Source of the DNA: Clostridium_AW malenominatum
GTDB lineage: Bacteria; Bacillota; Clostridia; Clostridiales; Clostridiaceae
NCBI RefSeq assembly: GCF_039521365.1
Contig: NZ_BAAACF010000014.1
Span: forward strand, 1-37,249
Length of the DNA: 37,249 bases
Reading direction: 5' to 3'
How positions within the stretch are numbered: position 1 is the first letter of the stretch; each line of letters starts with the position of its first letter. Below, one piece after another: positions 7,298 to 15,065 of the stretch. A program made the translations under genes and the position numbers. The notes under the pieces are model-generated. The model ran no database searches. It was not told where the DNA came from and saw nothing but the letters and a program-made list of their open reading frames with translations.

Positions 7298-7702
7298 TTA
7301 ATATCCATAATGAGGTCTTCTTCTTCTACGTCTTCTTCTTCTTCCAATTAATTCTCCAAGTAGTAATACTCTAAATAAGTCATTTAATGCTCTTCTTCTT
7401 CCATAACGGCGCCTTTGTCTATAACAATCATCATCATGTTCATGGTGATCGTGGTCATGATGATCATCATCATCTCTATCTAAGCGATCTTTAATTTTTT
7501 CATACATATCCTCACAAATTTCATCTAATTCCTTATGACTAGGTCTGCACATAGGCCCATACTTCTTTTCTAATAAATTACAGTGCATTACCACCATAGG
7601 GCGTACCCTATTAGAAATCTCAGGATACATCATTTCTAAATCATTATCATCTTCATAGTCCATCATATCATAATTATGCATGTTCCAGTAGCAATTATAC
7701 AT
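7298..7702 (-). CDS. acidic/His-rich then Arg-rich protein, possible spore protein
   Basis: A 134-residue protein of strikingly uneven composition. Residues 1-75 form a folded-looking domain with MMYPEISNRVRPMVVMHC. This is followed by an Asp/His tract (DDDDHHDHDHHEHDDD, about 86-102) and then an arginine-rich C-terminus that includes nine consecutive arginines. The first domain recalls small clostridial proteins found in sporulating species, so a spore-coat or spore-core role is possible, but I cannot confirm this. The His/Asp tract could bind metal and the Arg tail could bind nucleic acid or anionic polymer. The frame extends to a TTG at 7714, but GGGGGA sits before the ATG at 7702. No neighbour suggests a role. 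Confidence 0.7.
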   Translation of the reverse strand: MYNCYWNMHNYDMMDYEDDNDLEMMYPEISNRVRPMVVMHCNLLEKKYGPMCRPSHKELDEICEDMYEKIKDRLDRDDDDHHDHDHHEHDDDCYRQRRRYGRRRALNDLFRVLLLGELIGRRRRRRRRRPHYGY

Positions 7703-7763
7703 ATAATCCCCCAAAATACATTTTTACCTAATTTTAATATATGCATAACATAAACTTTTGTCA

Positions 7764-8297
7764 CTATTTTTTAGAAATATCACACCTATAAGCCTTATCT
7801 CCTTTGTAGCCTATTTCATTTAATACCTTTCTAACTAGATTCTTACCTATCTTATCCTCACGCATCTCACACAAGGCGTCTTCTATCTTTTCCCATTGGA
7901 CTAGTTCTACCTCTTCAGATTTCCTTATTTCACCGTCAACATATTTAGCCATAAATGTTAACATTAAAATTTCTTTAGTGGGTAAAAATTCACTTCCTAA
8001 ATATTTTATATCTCCTATAGTAATTCCCGTTTCTTCCTTAACTTCTCTATAAACTGTTTCCTCAACAGTTTCTCCAGTAGTAACATAACCTGATACTAGT
8101 ACTTTAGAATTTTTAAATATATAACTTTGTTTAAGTAAGAGTATTTCTTCATCCTTTACAACCGCCACAACTACACAAGGTTTAGGAGTATCGAAAAACA
8201 TCATGTCATCTTTAGCGCAATATGGTACTCCTCCCTCATCCCAACTATCTTTTATTATCAATTCTGCGCCACACAACGGACAATATTTATATTTCAT
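7764..8297 (-). CDS. Nudix hydrolase with NudC-like N-terminal ribbon
   Basis: A 177-residue Nudix pyrophosphohydrolase. The Nudix box is complete: G70, E76, R84-E85, E88-E89, G91. The N-terminus carries a zinc-ribbon-like segment with C6, C9 and C27, but the position expected for a fourth cysteine holds Asp in CAKDD, so metal binding may be lost or altered. The order ribbon then Nudix resembles NADH pyrophosphatase NudC, but the protein is short and lacks the usual C-terminal motif, so the substrate is unassigned (NAD(H), ADP-ribose or nucleotide sugars are all possible). Start ATG with only a distant GAAAGG. It lies 28 bases after sfsA and is likely co-transcribed. Confidence 0.85.
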   Translation of the reverse strand: MKYKYCPLCGAELIIKDSWDEGGVPYCAKDDMMFFDTPKPCVVVAVVKDEEILLLKQSYIFKNSKVLVSGYVTTGETVEETVYREVKEETGITIGDIKYLGSEFLPTKEILMLTFMAKYVDGEIRKSEEVELVQWEKIEDALCEMREDKIGKNLVRKVLNEIGYKGDKAYRCDISKK

Positions 8298-8325
8298 AAC
8301 AAATCACATGCCTTTCAAAATCTTT

Positions 8326-9018
8326 TTATAGTTTTATACATACCTCTTTATTTAAAGTAATAGAATCCTCTGAAACAATGCAATCATATGCAAATATATC
8401 TACTTTATTTTCATAAGCTTCTATTAACGCATCTGAGAACGGTTTATCCCTTTCACCATGAGGAGTAAAACAACTTACCCCATCCATTTGAATTAAAAAC
8501 AATATTCCTGCTCCTATTCCAGATTTTTTAATATGAATAAGTTCCAAAATATGCTTTTTACCTCTCTCTGTTGGGGCATCTGGAAACATAGCTACTCCAT
8601 TTTCCTCTAATGTAACACCCTTTACTTCTAAATAATATTCTTCTCCCTTATCGTTAGATAACTTGAAATCAAATCTACTATTTCCATAAGTTTTTTCTCT
8701 TTGTATTATATTATAATTTGACAAAGGCTTTACTAATCCTTTTTTTAAAGCTTCTTCTACTACTTTATTTGGTATTTGGGAGTCAATATTTATTAATCTA
8801 CCGTTCTTATACCCTCCTATAAGATCATATTTTGTTTTTCTTAAAGGATTATCTTCTTCCCTCAATATAACTACAGATCCTGGAATTAATATTTCTCTAC
8901 ATCTTCCTGTATTTGGCACATGAACCATGAGTTCCTCACCATTTATTTTTACATAGCCTTGAAATCTATTTGGTCTTTTTACAAATTCTGCTTTAATTAC
9001 TTTTTTATTTATTAACAT
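8326..9018 (-). CDS. sfsA: SfsA, sugar fermentation stimulation protein family
   Basis: A 230-residue member of the SfsA family, conserved through FVKRPNRFQGYV, HVPNTGRCREIL, SRFDFKL, EVKGVTLEE and FPDAPTERGKKHILEL. The family has a nuclease-like fold with an N-terminal OB-like region and is linked to sugar-metabolism gene expression in E. coli; its biochemical role is unsettled. Ten in-frame codons precede the chosen ATG, but AAGAGGT is spaced correctly for the ATG at 9018. It is the first gene of a pair with the Nudix hydrolase. Confidence 0.93.
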   Translation of the reverse strand: MLINKKVIKAEFVKRPNRFQGYVKINGEELMVHVPNTGRCREILIPGSVVILREEDNPLRKTKYDLIGGYKNGRLINIDSQIPNKVVEEALKKGLVKPLSNYNIIQREKTYGNSRFDFKLSNDKGEEYYLEVKGVTLEENGVAMFPDAPTERGKKHILELIHIKKSGIGAGILFLIQMDGVSCFTPHGERDKPFSDALIEAYENKVDIFAYDCIVSEDSITLNKEVCIKL

Positions 9019-9144
9019 ATTCTTACCTCTTTCAAGATAAATTCCCAAGCGAGTGAAAACTTATCCCCATTATTCACAAAATAATTATTATTTATATTTT
9101 AGCATCTAATCATCAATAATATAAATAGTATTTTATGCAAAAAT

Positions 9145-9175
9145 AAAACTCCCCTTATTTTCAAAAGAGAGTTTT
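9145..9175 (-). terminator. terminator of the sigma-54 activator gene
   Basis: On the minus strand AAAACTC and GAGTTTT pair around an A/T-rich loop, followed by ATTTTTG, 7 bases past the stop codon. Confidence 0.8.
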
Positions 9176-9182
9176 AACTTTT

Positions 9183-10943
9183 TCATTTAGAAAGTTCATA
9201 TTCTTCAATTTTTCTATACAATGTAGCAATACCTATCCCTAACTTTACAGCTGAAATTTTCTTTCCTTCTGTAGTTCTTCCATATAAATTTAATGCTTTT
9301 TCTATTTCTTTTTTCTCTAGATTTTTTAAATTACATATTTCAGTATCATCTAAAGCTTTTTGTTTTCCTTTTTTATTTAAAATACTTTTAGGAATTGTAT
9401 TTAAATCTATAACCCCATCTGTTCCAACCATGTTAATTATAAATTCTATAGTATTTTCTAATTCACGTATATTTCCCGGCCAATGATAGGAATAAAATAT
9501 ATCCCATACTTCTTTTTCTATTCTTATGGATAAAAACTCTTTGTTAAACAAAGCTAAATATTTAGTTATAAAATAATCAATAAGTATTTTAATATCTTCA
9601 ATTCTTTCTCTTAGAGGAGGAATTTCCATAGGAATTACATTCAACCTATAATACAAGTCTTCTCTAAACTTATTTTCCTCTATCATTTGTACTAAATTTT
9701 TATTAGTTGCAGCAAGCACTCTCACGTCTATATCAATGGCTTTGTTAGAACCTACTCTAATAACTTTTCGTTCCTGGAGAACCCTTAGAAGTTTTGTCTG
9801 TAAGTACAAAGGCATGTCTCCTATTTCATCTAAAAAAATAGTTCCCTTATTTGATAATTCAAACTTTCCTATTTTACCCATAGGATCTGCTCCAGTAAAA
9901 GCTCCTTTAACGTAACCAAATAATTCACTTTCAAGAAGAGTATCAGGTATTGCTGCACAATTTATAGCAACAAACGGCTGCTCTTTTCGATCACTTTCAC
10001 TATGTATTGCCCTTGCAACCATTTCTTTTCCTGTACCACTTTCTCCAGTAATCAGTATTGTAGAAGTTGAGGAAGCCACCTTTTTTATTGTAGATTTTAA
10101 CATATTAAGCTTATCACTATTTCCTAATATATCTTCACAATCTATATATTTTTTAGACGTAGAAATTTGAGTTAACCTATCTTTAAATTCCTTTGAATCA
10201 TGAAAGAAAAATATTTTATCATATTCATCCTCATTTAAATAAACAGGATATATACTTCCAAGCAATGTGTAATTTTCATTATCTATAGTAACCTTATATT
10301 CATGCAAATTAAAAATACTATCTCCACTAAATCTTATAGAAACCTTAGTTTGAGAATAGTTATCCGATAACCTTAAATACTTTGAGGCATTTTTATTAAT
10401 ATGACTAATATAATTATTTTTATTTAATATAAGTACTCCTTGATCTACCTTATCTATTATTGTATTAAATAATTCCATTAAGGTATGATTTCTTATTTTT
10501 TCTCTTTTTTCATATGCAGCAATACTTATGAATTCAGAAATCTGTTTTAAAAACTCCATATTAATATCGAATCTTTCCATAAGATGCTCTCTTTGTTCAT
10601 CTGTCATACATACTAATCCTATAACACCAATAGTTTGGCCCTTTAGTATTATGGGACTACTCATTTCAAATTTTTCTTCACATATATCTCTGTTAGGACA
10701 AGGAATACACAGTTTGTCCTTACCTGGATCATAAATTATTTGAGCTTGTCCTGACTTTAAAACATTTTTGTAAGCATAGCCTACTTCAGCCATATTTTTA
10801 TTTATTACATCTTTAAAGATACCAGTGCCAGCAACCCTGTATAGATTTTCATCAACTATTTCTACTTCTACATTTAATACTTGTGATATTATATTAGCAT
10901 ATTTAATAACCGAATCCTGTATTTCCATTAAGTATGAAGTCAT
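9183..10943 (-). CDS. sigma-54-dependent transcriptional activator with Cys-containing sensor domain
   Basis: A 586-residue bacterial enhancer-binding protein. Residues 1-145 form a GAF-like sensor with a cysteine cluster C79-x2-C82-x5-C88 (CIPCPNRDIC). Residues ~150-260 look like a PAS domain. The AAA+ domain has Walker A GESGTGKE (300-307), the sigma-54 contact loop GAFTGA (347-352) and Walker B GTIFLDEIGD (367-376). A Fis-type helix-turn-helix lies at about 541-583. It should activate RNA polymerase holding sigma-54 at -24/-12 promoters in response to a small signal, possibly redox or metal through the cysteines. The gene starts 35 bases after bofA with no terminator between, and SD AAAGGTGAT. 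No -24/-12 site was found nearby, so its target is unknown. Confidence 0.92.
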   Translation of the reverse strand: MTSYLMEIQDSVIKYANIISQVLNVEVEIVDENLYRVAGTGIFKDVINKNMAEVGYAYKNVLKSGQAQIIYDPGKDKLCIPCPNRDICEEKFEMSSPIILKGQTIGVIGLVCMTDEQREHLMERFDINMEFLKQISEFISIAAYEKREKIRNHTLMELFNTIIDKVDQGVLILNKNNYISHINKNASKYLRLSDNYSQTKVSIRFSGDSIFNLHEYKVTIDNENYTLLGSIYPVYLNEDEYDKIFFFHDSKEFKDRLTQISTSKKYIDCEDILGNSDKLNMLKSTIKKVASSTSTILITGESGTGKEMVARAIHSESDRKEQPFVAINCAAIPDTLLESELFGYVKGAFTGADPMGKIGKFELSNKGTIFLDEIGDMPLYLQTKLLRVLQERKVIRVGSNKAIDIDVRVLAATNKNLVQMIEENKFREDLYYRLNVIPMEIPPLRERIEDIKILIDYFITKYLALFNKEFLSIRIEKEVWDIFYSYHWPGNIRELENTIEFIINMVGTDGVIDLNTIPKSILNKKGKQKALDDTEICNLKNLEKKEIEKALNLYGRTTEGKKISAVKLGIGIATLYRKIEEYELSK

Positions 10944-10978
10944 ATTTCATCACCTTTCATTGGCTTTTAAAATAGTTT

Positions 10979-11233
10979 CTACATAATCGTTTTAAATAGT
11001 ATTAAAAATATTATACCAGGTATACCAAAAAATCCTGCAATAATGGCTGTAACTGCATTTATACCTATAGTAAAATTAAAGAAAGCTCCTATAGAATTAA
11101 TTAAAAAGAGTAATATAGCTCCCATTACACCATTTATAATTAATTTTATTAACATTCTTAATGGCCAAGAAAATATCTTAACTATTAACACCAAACCTAA
11201 CAGGGAAATTAAAAAATATCCTATATACTCCAC
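10979..11233 (-). CDS. bofA: BofA, inhibitor of pro-sigma-K processing
   Basis: An integral membrane protein of 84 residues with two or three hydrophobic helices. The family core is visible: LIKLIINGVMGAILLFLINSIG, then INAVTAIIAGFFGIPGI. In Bacillus BofA holds the SpoIVFB protease inactive in the outer forespore membrane until a signal from the forespore. The frame opens at an ATG (11257) with no SD, whereas AAGGGGTG lies just before the GTG at 11233. The GTG form also matches the usual ~87-residue length, so it is chosen. Its place after recR-yaaL is the classical Firmicute order. Confidence 0.9.
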   Translation of the reverse strand: MEYIGYFLISLLGLVLIVKIFSWPLRMLIKLIINGVMGAILLFLINSIGAFFNFTIGINAVTAIIAGFFGIPGIIFLILFKTIM

Positions 11234-11291
11234 AAAATCACCCCTTGCAAATTCCATTTGATATTATATAGATATTACAACTCTATTTAAA

Positions 11292-11561
11292 TTATACTGC
11301 ATTATACTCATCTATTAAATATTTGTATTGAATTTTTATTTCTTTATCCTTGGCTTCATTCAAAAGATAAGTATATCGCGCCTTTGCTGCTTCTTCCAAG
11401 TATATTGCATAATCTATTAAATGTGGCTCTTTAAACATTTCAAAATATTCTCTTGCTTTTTTAATTTCACTTATTGCATCTGCAATTGAATTAATTAGTC
11501 TTTTTTCATCCTCAGTATATATCTTATCATTTTTCAGTCTTCCCCAAAAATTTTTATTCAT
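11292..11561 (-). CDS. yaaL: YaaL family (DUF2508) protein
   Basis: An 89-residue mostly helical protein of the DUF2508/YaaL family, rich in charged residues (SIADAISEIKKAREYFE, EEAAKARYTYLL). Function unknown; its position between recR and bofA is conserved in many Firmicutes. An ATG at 11576 lies in frame but overlaps the SD GGGAGG, which serves the ATG at 11561. That SD sits in the 3' arm of a terminator-like hairpin (11566-11615). Confidence 0.88.
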   Translation of the reverse strand: MNKNFWGRLKNDKIYTEDEKRLINSIADAISEIKKAREYFEMFKEPHLIDYAIYLEEAAKARYTYLLNEAKDKEIKIQYKYLIDEYNAV

Positions 11562-11615
11562 AAAAAAACCTCCCATTTCATTTTATTTTAATTCTTGACA
11601 TGAAACAGGAGGTTT
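11562..11615 (-). promoter_or_regulatory. terminator-like hairpin sequestering the yaaL SD
   Basis: On the minus strand AAACCTCC (11608-11615) pairs with GGAGGTTT (11566-11573), which is followed by further Ts and then the yaaL ATG. The 3' arm contains the yaaL SD. The 34-base loop has a possible CAT/ATG extension. It may attenuate expression between recR and yaaL-bofA, or act as the recR terminator. Confidence 0.55.
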
Positions 11616-11631
11616 ATACACTATTAACTTA

Positions 11632-12228
11632 TTAAATTTCTTTTCTACCTTCTAGAGCCTTAGATAAAGTTACTTCATCTGCATACTCTAAATCTCCACC
11701 CACAGGTATTCCGTGTGCTATTCTTGTTACCTTTGCTCCTAAGGGCTTTAATATTTTTGATATATACATAGCTGTAGCTTCACCTTCTACATTTGGATTA
11801 GTAGCTACTATAACTTCCTTTATATCACCATTTATCCTGCTAATAAGCTCCCTTAATTTTATGTCATTAGGTCCTCTTCCTGCCATAGGAGATATATTTC
11901 CATGAAGTACGTGGTACATTCCATTGTATTCTTTAACCTTTTCCATTGCCATTATATCTTTAGGTTGCTCTACAACGCAAATCATAGACTTTTCCCTATT
12001 TGGATTACTGCATATTGAGCAAGGATCCTTATCTGTGAAATTTCCACAATTAGAACAATATTTTATAGTACCTCTTGCTTGTATCAAAGCTTCAGCAAAT
12101 TCCTTTACTTCTTCTTGAGGCAAATTTAATACATGTAAAGCAAGTCTTTGAGCAGTTTTGTTGCCTATACCAGGAAGTTTAGCAAATTCTTCAATGAGCT
12201 TTTCTATAGCTATAGGATAAAAATCCAA
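11632..12228 (-). CDS. recR: RecR recombination mediator
   Basis: RecR acts with RecF/RecO to load RecA at single-strand gaps. Visible parts, numbered from the chosen start: an N-terminal helix-hairpin-helix (KLPGIGNKTAQRLALH), a C4 zinc finger at 58/61/70/73 (CSNCGNF and CSICSN), a Toprim domain beginning ICVVEQPKDIMAMEK, and the C-terminal Walker-B-like AHGIPVGGDLEYAD. A GTG at 12237 opens the frame but is itself part of the GAGGTG SD. The TTG at 12228 is 6 bases after that SD, gives 198 residues (the family length) and an N-terminus that aligns with other RecRs, so TTG is chosen. Confidence 0.96.
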   Translation of the reverse strand: MDFYPIAIEKLIEEFAKLPGIGNKTAQRLALHVLNLPQEEVKEFAEALIQARGTIKYCSNCGNFTDKDPCSICSNPNREKSMICVVEQPKDIMAMEKVKEYNGMYHVLHGNISPMAGRGPNDIKLRELISRINGDIKEVIVATNPNVEGEATAMYISKILKPLGAKVTRIAHGIPVGGDLEYADEVTLSKALEGRKEI

Positions 12229-12255
12229 ATCTTTCACCTCATCTTAAAGTTTAAA

Positions 12256-12597
12256 TTAAAACATTCCAGGAATATTTAATCCACCTGTTAACTTTTTCAT
12301 TTCATTAGCAGTTTCTTGTTCCGCCTTCTTTAAAGCTTCATTACAAGCAGACATTATAAGATCTTCTAACATTTCAACGTCATCTGGATCAACTGCTTCT
12401 GGTTTTATTTTAATGTCTACTATTTCTTTTTTTCCATTAGCCACAGCTACTACTGTGCCGCCGCCTACGCTCGCCTTAAACTCTTTCTTTTGTAACTGTT
12501 CTTGCATTTCTTCCATTTGCTGTTGAAATTTTTGAGCCTGTTTCATTAGATTATTCATATTGCCTCCACCAAAGTTAGGCATTCCACCTTTTGCCAT
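12256..12597 (-). CDS. ybaB: YbaB/EbfC family nucleoid-associated protein
   Basis: A 113-residue DNA-binding protein that forms dimers of tweezer shape in this family. The glycine/methionine-rich N-terminus, a Q-rich coiled helix (QAQKFQQQMEEMQEQLQKK), the central strand region ending in VDIKIKPEAVDPDDVEMLED, and a C-terminal helix are all typical. It lies in the conserved dnaX-ybaB-recR order. SD AGGAGG before the ATG. Confidence 0.95.
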   Translation of the reverse strand: MAKGGMPNFGGGNMNNLMKQAQKFQQQMEEMQEQLQKKEFKASVGGGTVVAVANGKKEIVDIKIKPEAVDPDDVEMLEDLIMSACNEALKKAEQETANEMKKLTGGLNIPGMF

Positions 12598-12663
12598 TAA
12601 AAATTCCTCCTTTTAATATATAAATTTATTTAAACAAACTTTAAACTGTTAATTATTATAGCA

Positions 12664-14274
12664 TTATTCTTCTATTATCTCTACTATATCATGTCCAAAC
12701 GCCCTAATTAAATCCTCTTCTGGGGTTTCTTCCTTATCTACTTGTTCTACAATGTATTTTATTTTAACTCTTTCCTTTAGTACCTCAGAAAATATATCTT
12801 CAACTAAGTTTTTATTATCATCTCTTTCTAATCTTTGTTTATTAAAGGCATATTCTTTATCGTATTTTATAGTTATAACACCATCTTGACAATCCACTGG
12901 ATTGGCAGTAATTAAAGAGGCATATAATACCATATTCCTTTTCCCCTTAAAAGTTTCCAATATATCCTTCCAAGATTTCTTTACTAAATCAAAATTTATT
13001 TTTGAATCAGGGTTATAGTTATTAACTGGTTGTATTTTTATATTATCCGTACTTGTTTTTTTACTTGCATCCTTTTCTTTAATAACCTTTGGTATTATAG
13101 CCTCACAAGCTACTTTTATTTCCCCTGACTTCATGGCTTCTTCTAATTTATTTAGTCTTGATAATATTACTTCATTGGATGTATCATATTCTATTTTACA
13201 TATCTTTATTAAAGCTAATTCTAGATATATCCTACTTTGTTTTGTCCATTTAGACTGTTCTTCAGCATCTTGTAGTATCCTTATATTTCTCATTATTTCT
13301 TCTACTCTTATTTTAGCAGCTTGATCTTTTAGAAGTATAATGTTTTCTTCTGACATGTCTAGAAGTTCTTCTGGACTTTGACTTACCTTTACCATTAATA
13401 AATTTCTCATATGACTAATCATATCTTTTATAAAAAAGTGTATATCCTTACCACTAAGTACTATTTCTTCTACTGTCTTTATAGCTCCTTCAACACTTTT
13501 ATCAATTAAATAATCCGTAAGTTTAATTAAATTATCATTAGTTACTAAGCCTAACATGCTAATTACATTATCATAATCTACCTTTCCATTTCCCATAGAA
13601 ATGGCTTGATCTAGTATACTTAAAGCATCTCTCATGGCTCCATCAGACATTCTAGAAATTAAACTTAAGCTTTTATCATCGGAAAATACCCCTTTTTCTT
13701 TAACTATTTCCCTCAGCCTTTCAAAAGTATCACCGTTTTTTATTCTTTTAAAATCAAATCTTTGGCATCTTGATAAAATAGTTATAGGAAGCTTTTGAGG
13801 ATCTGTAGTAGCTAAAATAAAGATTACATTAGCAGGGGGTTCTTCTAAGGTTTTTAAGAAAGCATTTACAGCTCCTTGGGATAGCATATGAACTTCGTCC
13901 ATTATGTATACCTTAAACCTAGCTTCTCTAGGTGGATAATTTACTTCTTCAACTATTTCTCTAATCTTTTCTACTCCATTATTTGAAGCAGCATCTAATT
14001 CTATAACATCAATTAGAAGATTTGAATTTATCTTTTTACACATTTCACATTCATTGCAAGGTTCTCCATCTTGTAAGTCTAAACAATTTACAGCTTTAGC
14101 TAATATCTTAGCTGTTGATGTCTTTCCTGTACCTCTAGTTCCACAAAATAAATAGGCATGAGCTATTCTATTATTTTTTATTTGATTTTTTAAAGTGACA
14201 GTTATATGTTTCTGACCTACTACATCCTTAAACTTCTTAGGTCTCCATTCTCTATATAAAGCAGTATAAGCCAT
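12664..14274 (-). CDS. dnaX: DNA polymerase III subunit gamma/tau
   Basis: Clamp-loader subunit of 536 residues. The N-terminal AAA+ module has Walker A GTRGTGKT (45-52), a four-cysteine zinc module at 64/73/76/79, the Walker B region MDEVHML and the sensor/arginine-finger segment LSRCQRFDF. Domain III and a shorter C-terminal tau-like region follow. Gamma is usually made from a frameshift or cleavage product in some bacteria; I saw no strong slippery heptamer with downstream stem, so a single product is likely. Start ATG with SD GGGGTGAG. It heads the dnaX-ybaB-recR-yaaL-bofA run. Confidence 0.96.
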   Translation of the reverse strand: MAYTALYREWRPKKFKDVVGQKHITVTLKNQIKNNRIAHAYLFCGTRGTGKTSTAKILAKAVNCLDLQDGEPCNECEMCKKINSNLLIDVIELDAASNNGVEKIREIVEEVNYPPREARFKVYIMDEVHMLSQGAVNAFLKTLEEPPANVIFILATTDPQKLPITILSRCQRFDFKRIKNGDTFERLREIVKEKGVFSDDKSLSLISRMSDGAMRDALSILDQAISMGNGKVDYDNVISMLGLVTNDNLIKLTDYLIDKSVEGAIKTVEEIVLSGKDIHFFIKDMISHMRNLLMVKVSQSPEELLDMSEENIILLKDQAAKIRVEEIMRNIRILQDAEEQSKWTKQSRIYLELALIKICKIEYDTSNEVILSRLNKLEEAMKSGEIKVACEAIIPKVIKEKDASKKTSTDNIKIQPVNNYNPDSKINFDLVKKSWKDILETFKGKRNMVLYASLITANPVDCQDGVITIKYDKEYAFNKQRLERDDNKNLVEDIFSEVLKERVKIKYIVEQVDKEETPEEDLIRAFGHDIVEIIEE

Positions 14275-14312
14275 TTAAACTCACCCCTTAAATAAATCCT
14301 TCTACATAACTA

Positions 14313-14341
14313 ATTATATATACAAATACATTATTTTTAAA
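14313..14341 (-). promoter_or_regulatory. sigma-A promoter for dnaX
   Basis: On the minus strand TTTAAA (14336-14341), 17-base spacer, TATAAT (14313-14318), about 40 bases before the dnaX ATG and just past the SRP RNA terminator. Confidence 0.65.
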
Positions 14342-14366
14342 CATAAAATTTTACATAAAACAAAAA

Positions 14367-14392
14367 CGCAATAAACTTTTTAGTTTATTGCG
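14367..14392 (-). terminator. SRP RNA terminator
   Basis: CGCAATAAACT and AGTTTATTGCG form a perfect 11-bp stem with a 4-base loop. On the minus strand TTTTTG follows. It lies about 20 bases beyond the SRP RNA 3' end. Confidence 0.9.
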
Positions 14393-14410
14393 CAAAATTT
14401 ACTTTATTAA

Positions 14411-14680
14411 ACCGTGCACCTCGCTTTGACAAATAGTGTATGAGCGTTACCTACACAGTTAGCTCAAACCAGGTTTATCCACGGCACACGAAAAGGTTCA
14501 CTTACCGCTGCTTCCTTCCGGACCTGACGGGGTTCATGAGTTTCCGTTGCGTGGGACCCAGTTCTCAACGCCACTTATATAGGTCAGGCCTCACACACTA
14601 TTGCCTAGGCGAGGGATTCAACCCTGCTGTAGCGGATTGCAGGTACAGGGCACCGCTAACTCCCCATCTAGCACGGCAAA
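14411..14680 (-). ncRNA. ffs: signal recognition particle RNA, large (Alu-containing) type
   Basis: About 270 nt with the Bacillus-type architecture. The 5' region resembles the Alu domain of B. subtilis scRNA (GTGCTAGATGGGGAGTTAGC, CGGTGCCCTGTACCTGCAAT). Domain IV carries the signature GTCAGGTCCGGAAGGAAGCA with the GGAA tetraloop and the symmetric loop that binds Ffh. The 3' end closes with GAGGTGCACGGT. It lies directly downstream of tRNA-Ser(GGA) with no terminator between, so the two are probably processed from one transcript. Ends are estimated to a few bases. Confidence 0.95.
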
Positions 14681-14687
14681 GTTTATA

Positions 14688-14777
14688 TGGCGGAGAAAGA
14701 GGGATTCGAACCCTCGGTAGAGTTTCCCCTACACACGCTTTCCAGGCGTGCTCCTTAAACCACTCGGACATCTCTCC
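14688..14777 (-). tRNA. tRNA-Ser (anticodon GGA)
   Basis: A 90-nt class II tRNA with a long variable arm. Anticodon loop CTGGAAA, T-arm GGTTCGAATCC, discriminator G and encoded CCA. It reads UCC/UCU and is the cognate of the apparent UCC specifier in the serS T-box of this window. Confidence 0.97.
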
Positions 14778-14824
14778 ATACTCATGATAAAATATAATTT
14801 TTTATGTCTGTTAAGACAAAACTT

Positions 14825-14853
14825 ATTATACTATTAATACGAACTTAATTCAA
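14825..14853 (-). promoter_or_regulatory. promoter for tRNA-Ser(GGA) and SRP RNA
   Basis: On the minus strand TTGAAT (14848-14853), 17-base spacer, TATAAT (14825-14830), about 50 bases ahead of the tRNA. Confidence 0.8.
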
Positions 14854-14884
14854 GTGCTTTTTAGAAAATTGTATTTTTATTTTT

Positions 14885-14976
14885 TGGCAGAGAGAGAGGG
14901 ATTTGAACCCTCGGTAGAATATTTATCCTACAATGGTTTTCGAGACCATCACCTTAAGCCACTCGGACATCTCTCC
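14885..14976 (-). tRNA. tRNA-Ser (anticodon CGA)
   Basis: A 92-nt class II tRNA with long variable arm. Anticodon loop CTCGAAA between ATGGT and ACCAT, T-arm GGTTCAAATCC, discriminator G and encoded CCA. It reads UCG. Confidence 0.96.
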
Positions 14977-15006
14977 TTAAATAAAGTTCTTTAAAATTTC
15001 TATATA

Positions 15007-15035
15007 ATTATACTATACATTTTTATAGCATACAA
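15007..15035 (-). promoter_or_regulatory. promoter for tRNA-Ser(CGA)
   Basis: On the minus strand TTGTAT (15030-15035), 17-base spacer, TATAAT (15007-15012), about 30 bases ahead of the tRNA 5' end. Confidence 0.7.
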
Positions 15036-15065
15036 TGATTAACCATTAAATAATTTATAATCCTT

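Noticed and set aside
9183..14341. Sigma-54 (-24/-12) promoters near the activator
   Set aside because: By eye no TGGCAC-N5-TTGC match was found on either strand near this gene; a computed scan of the whole genome would be needed.
14440..14787. A 115-codon plus-strand open frame
   Set aside because: It lies antisense to SRP RNA and tRNA-Ser(GGA), whose sequences are unmistakable, and has no SD.
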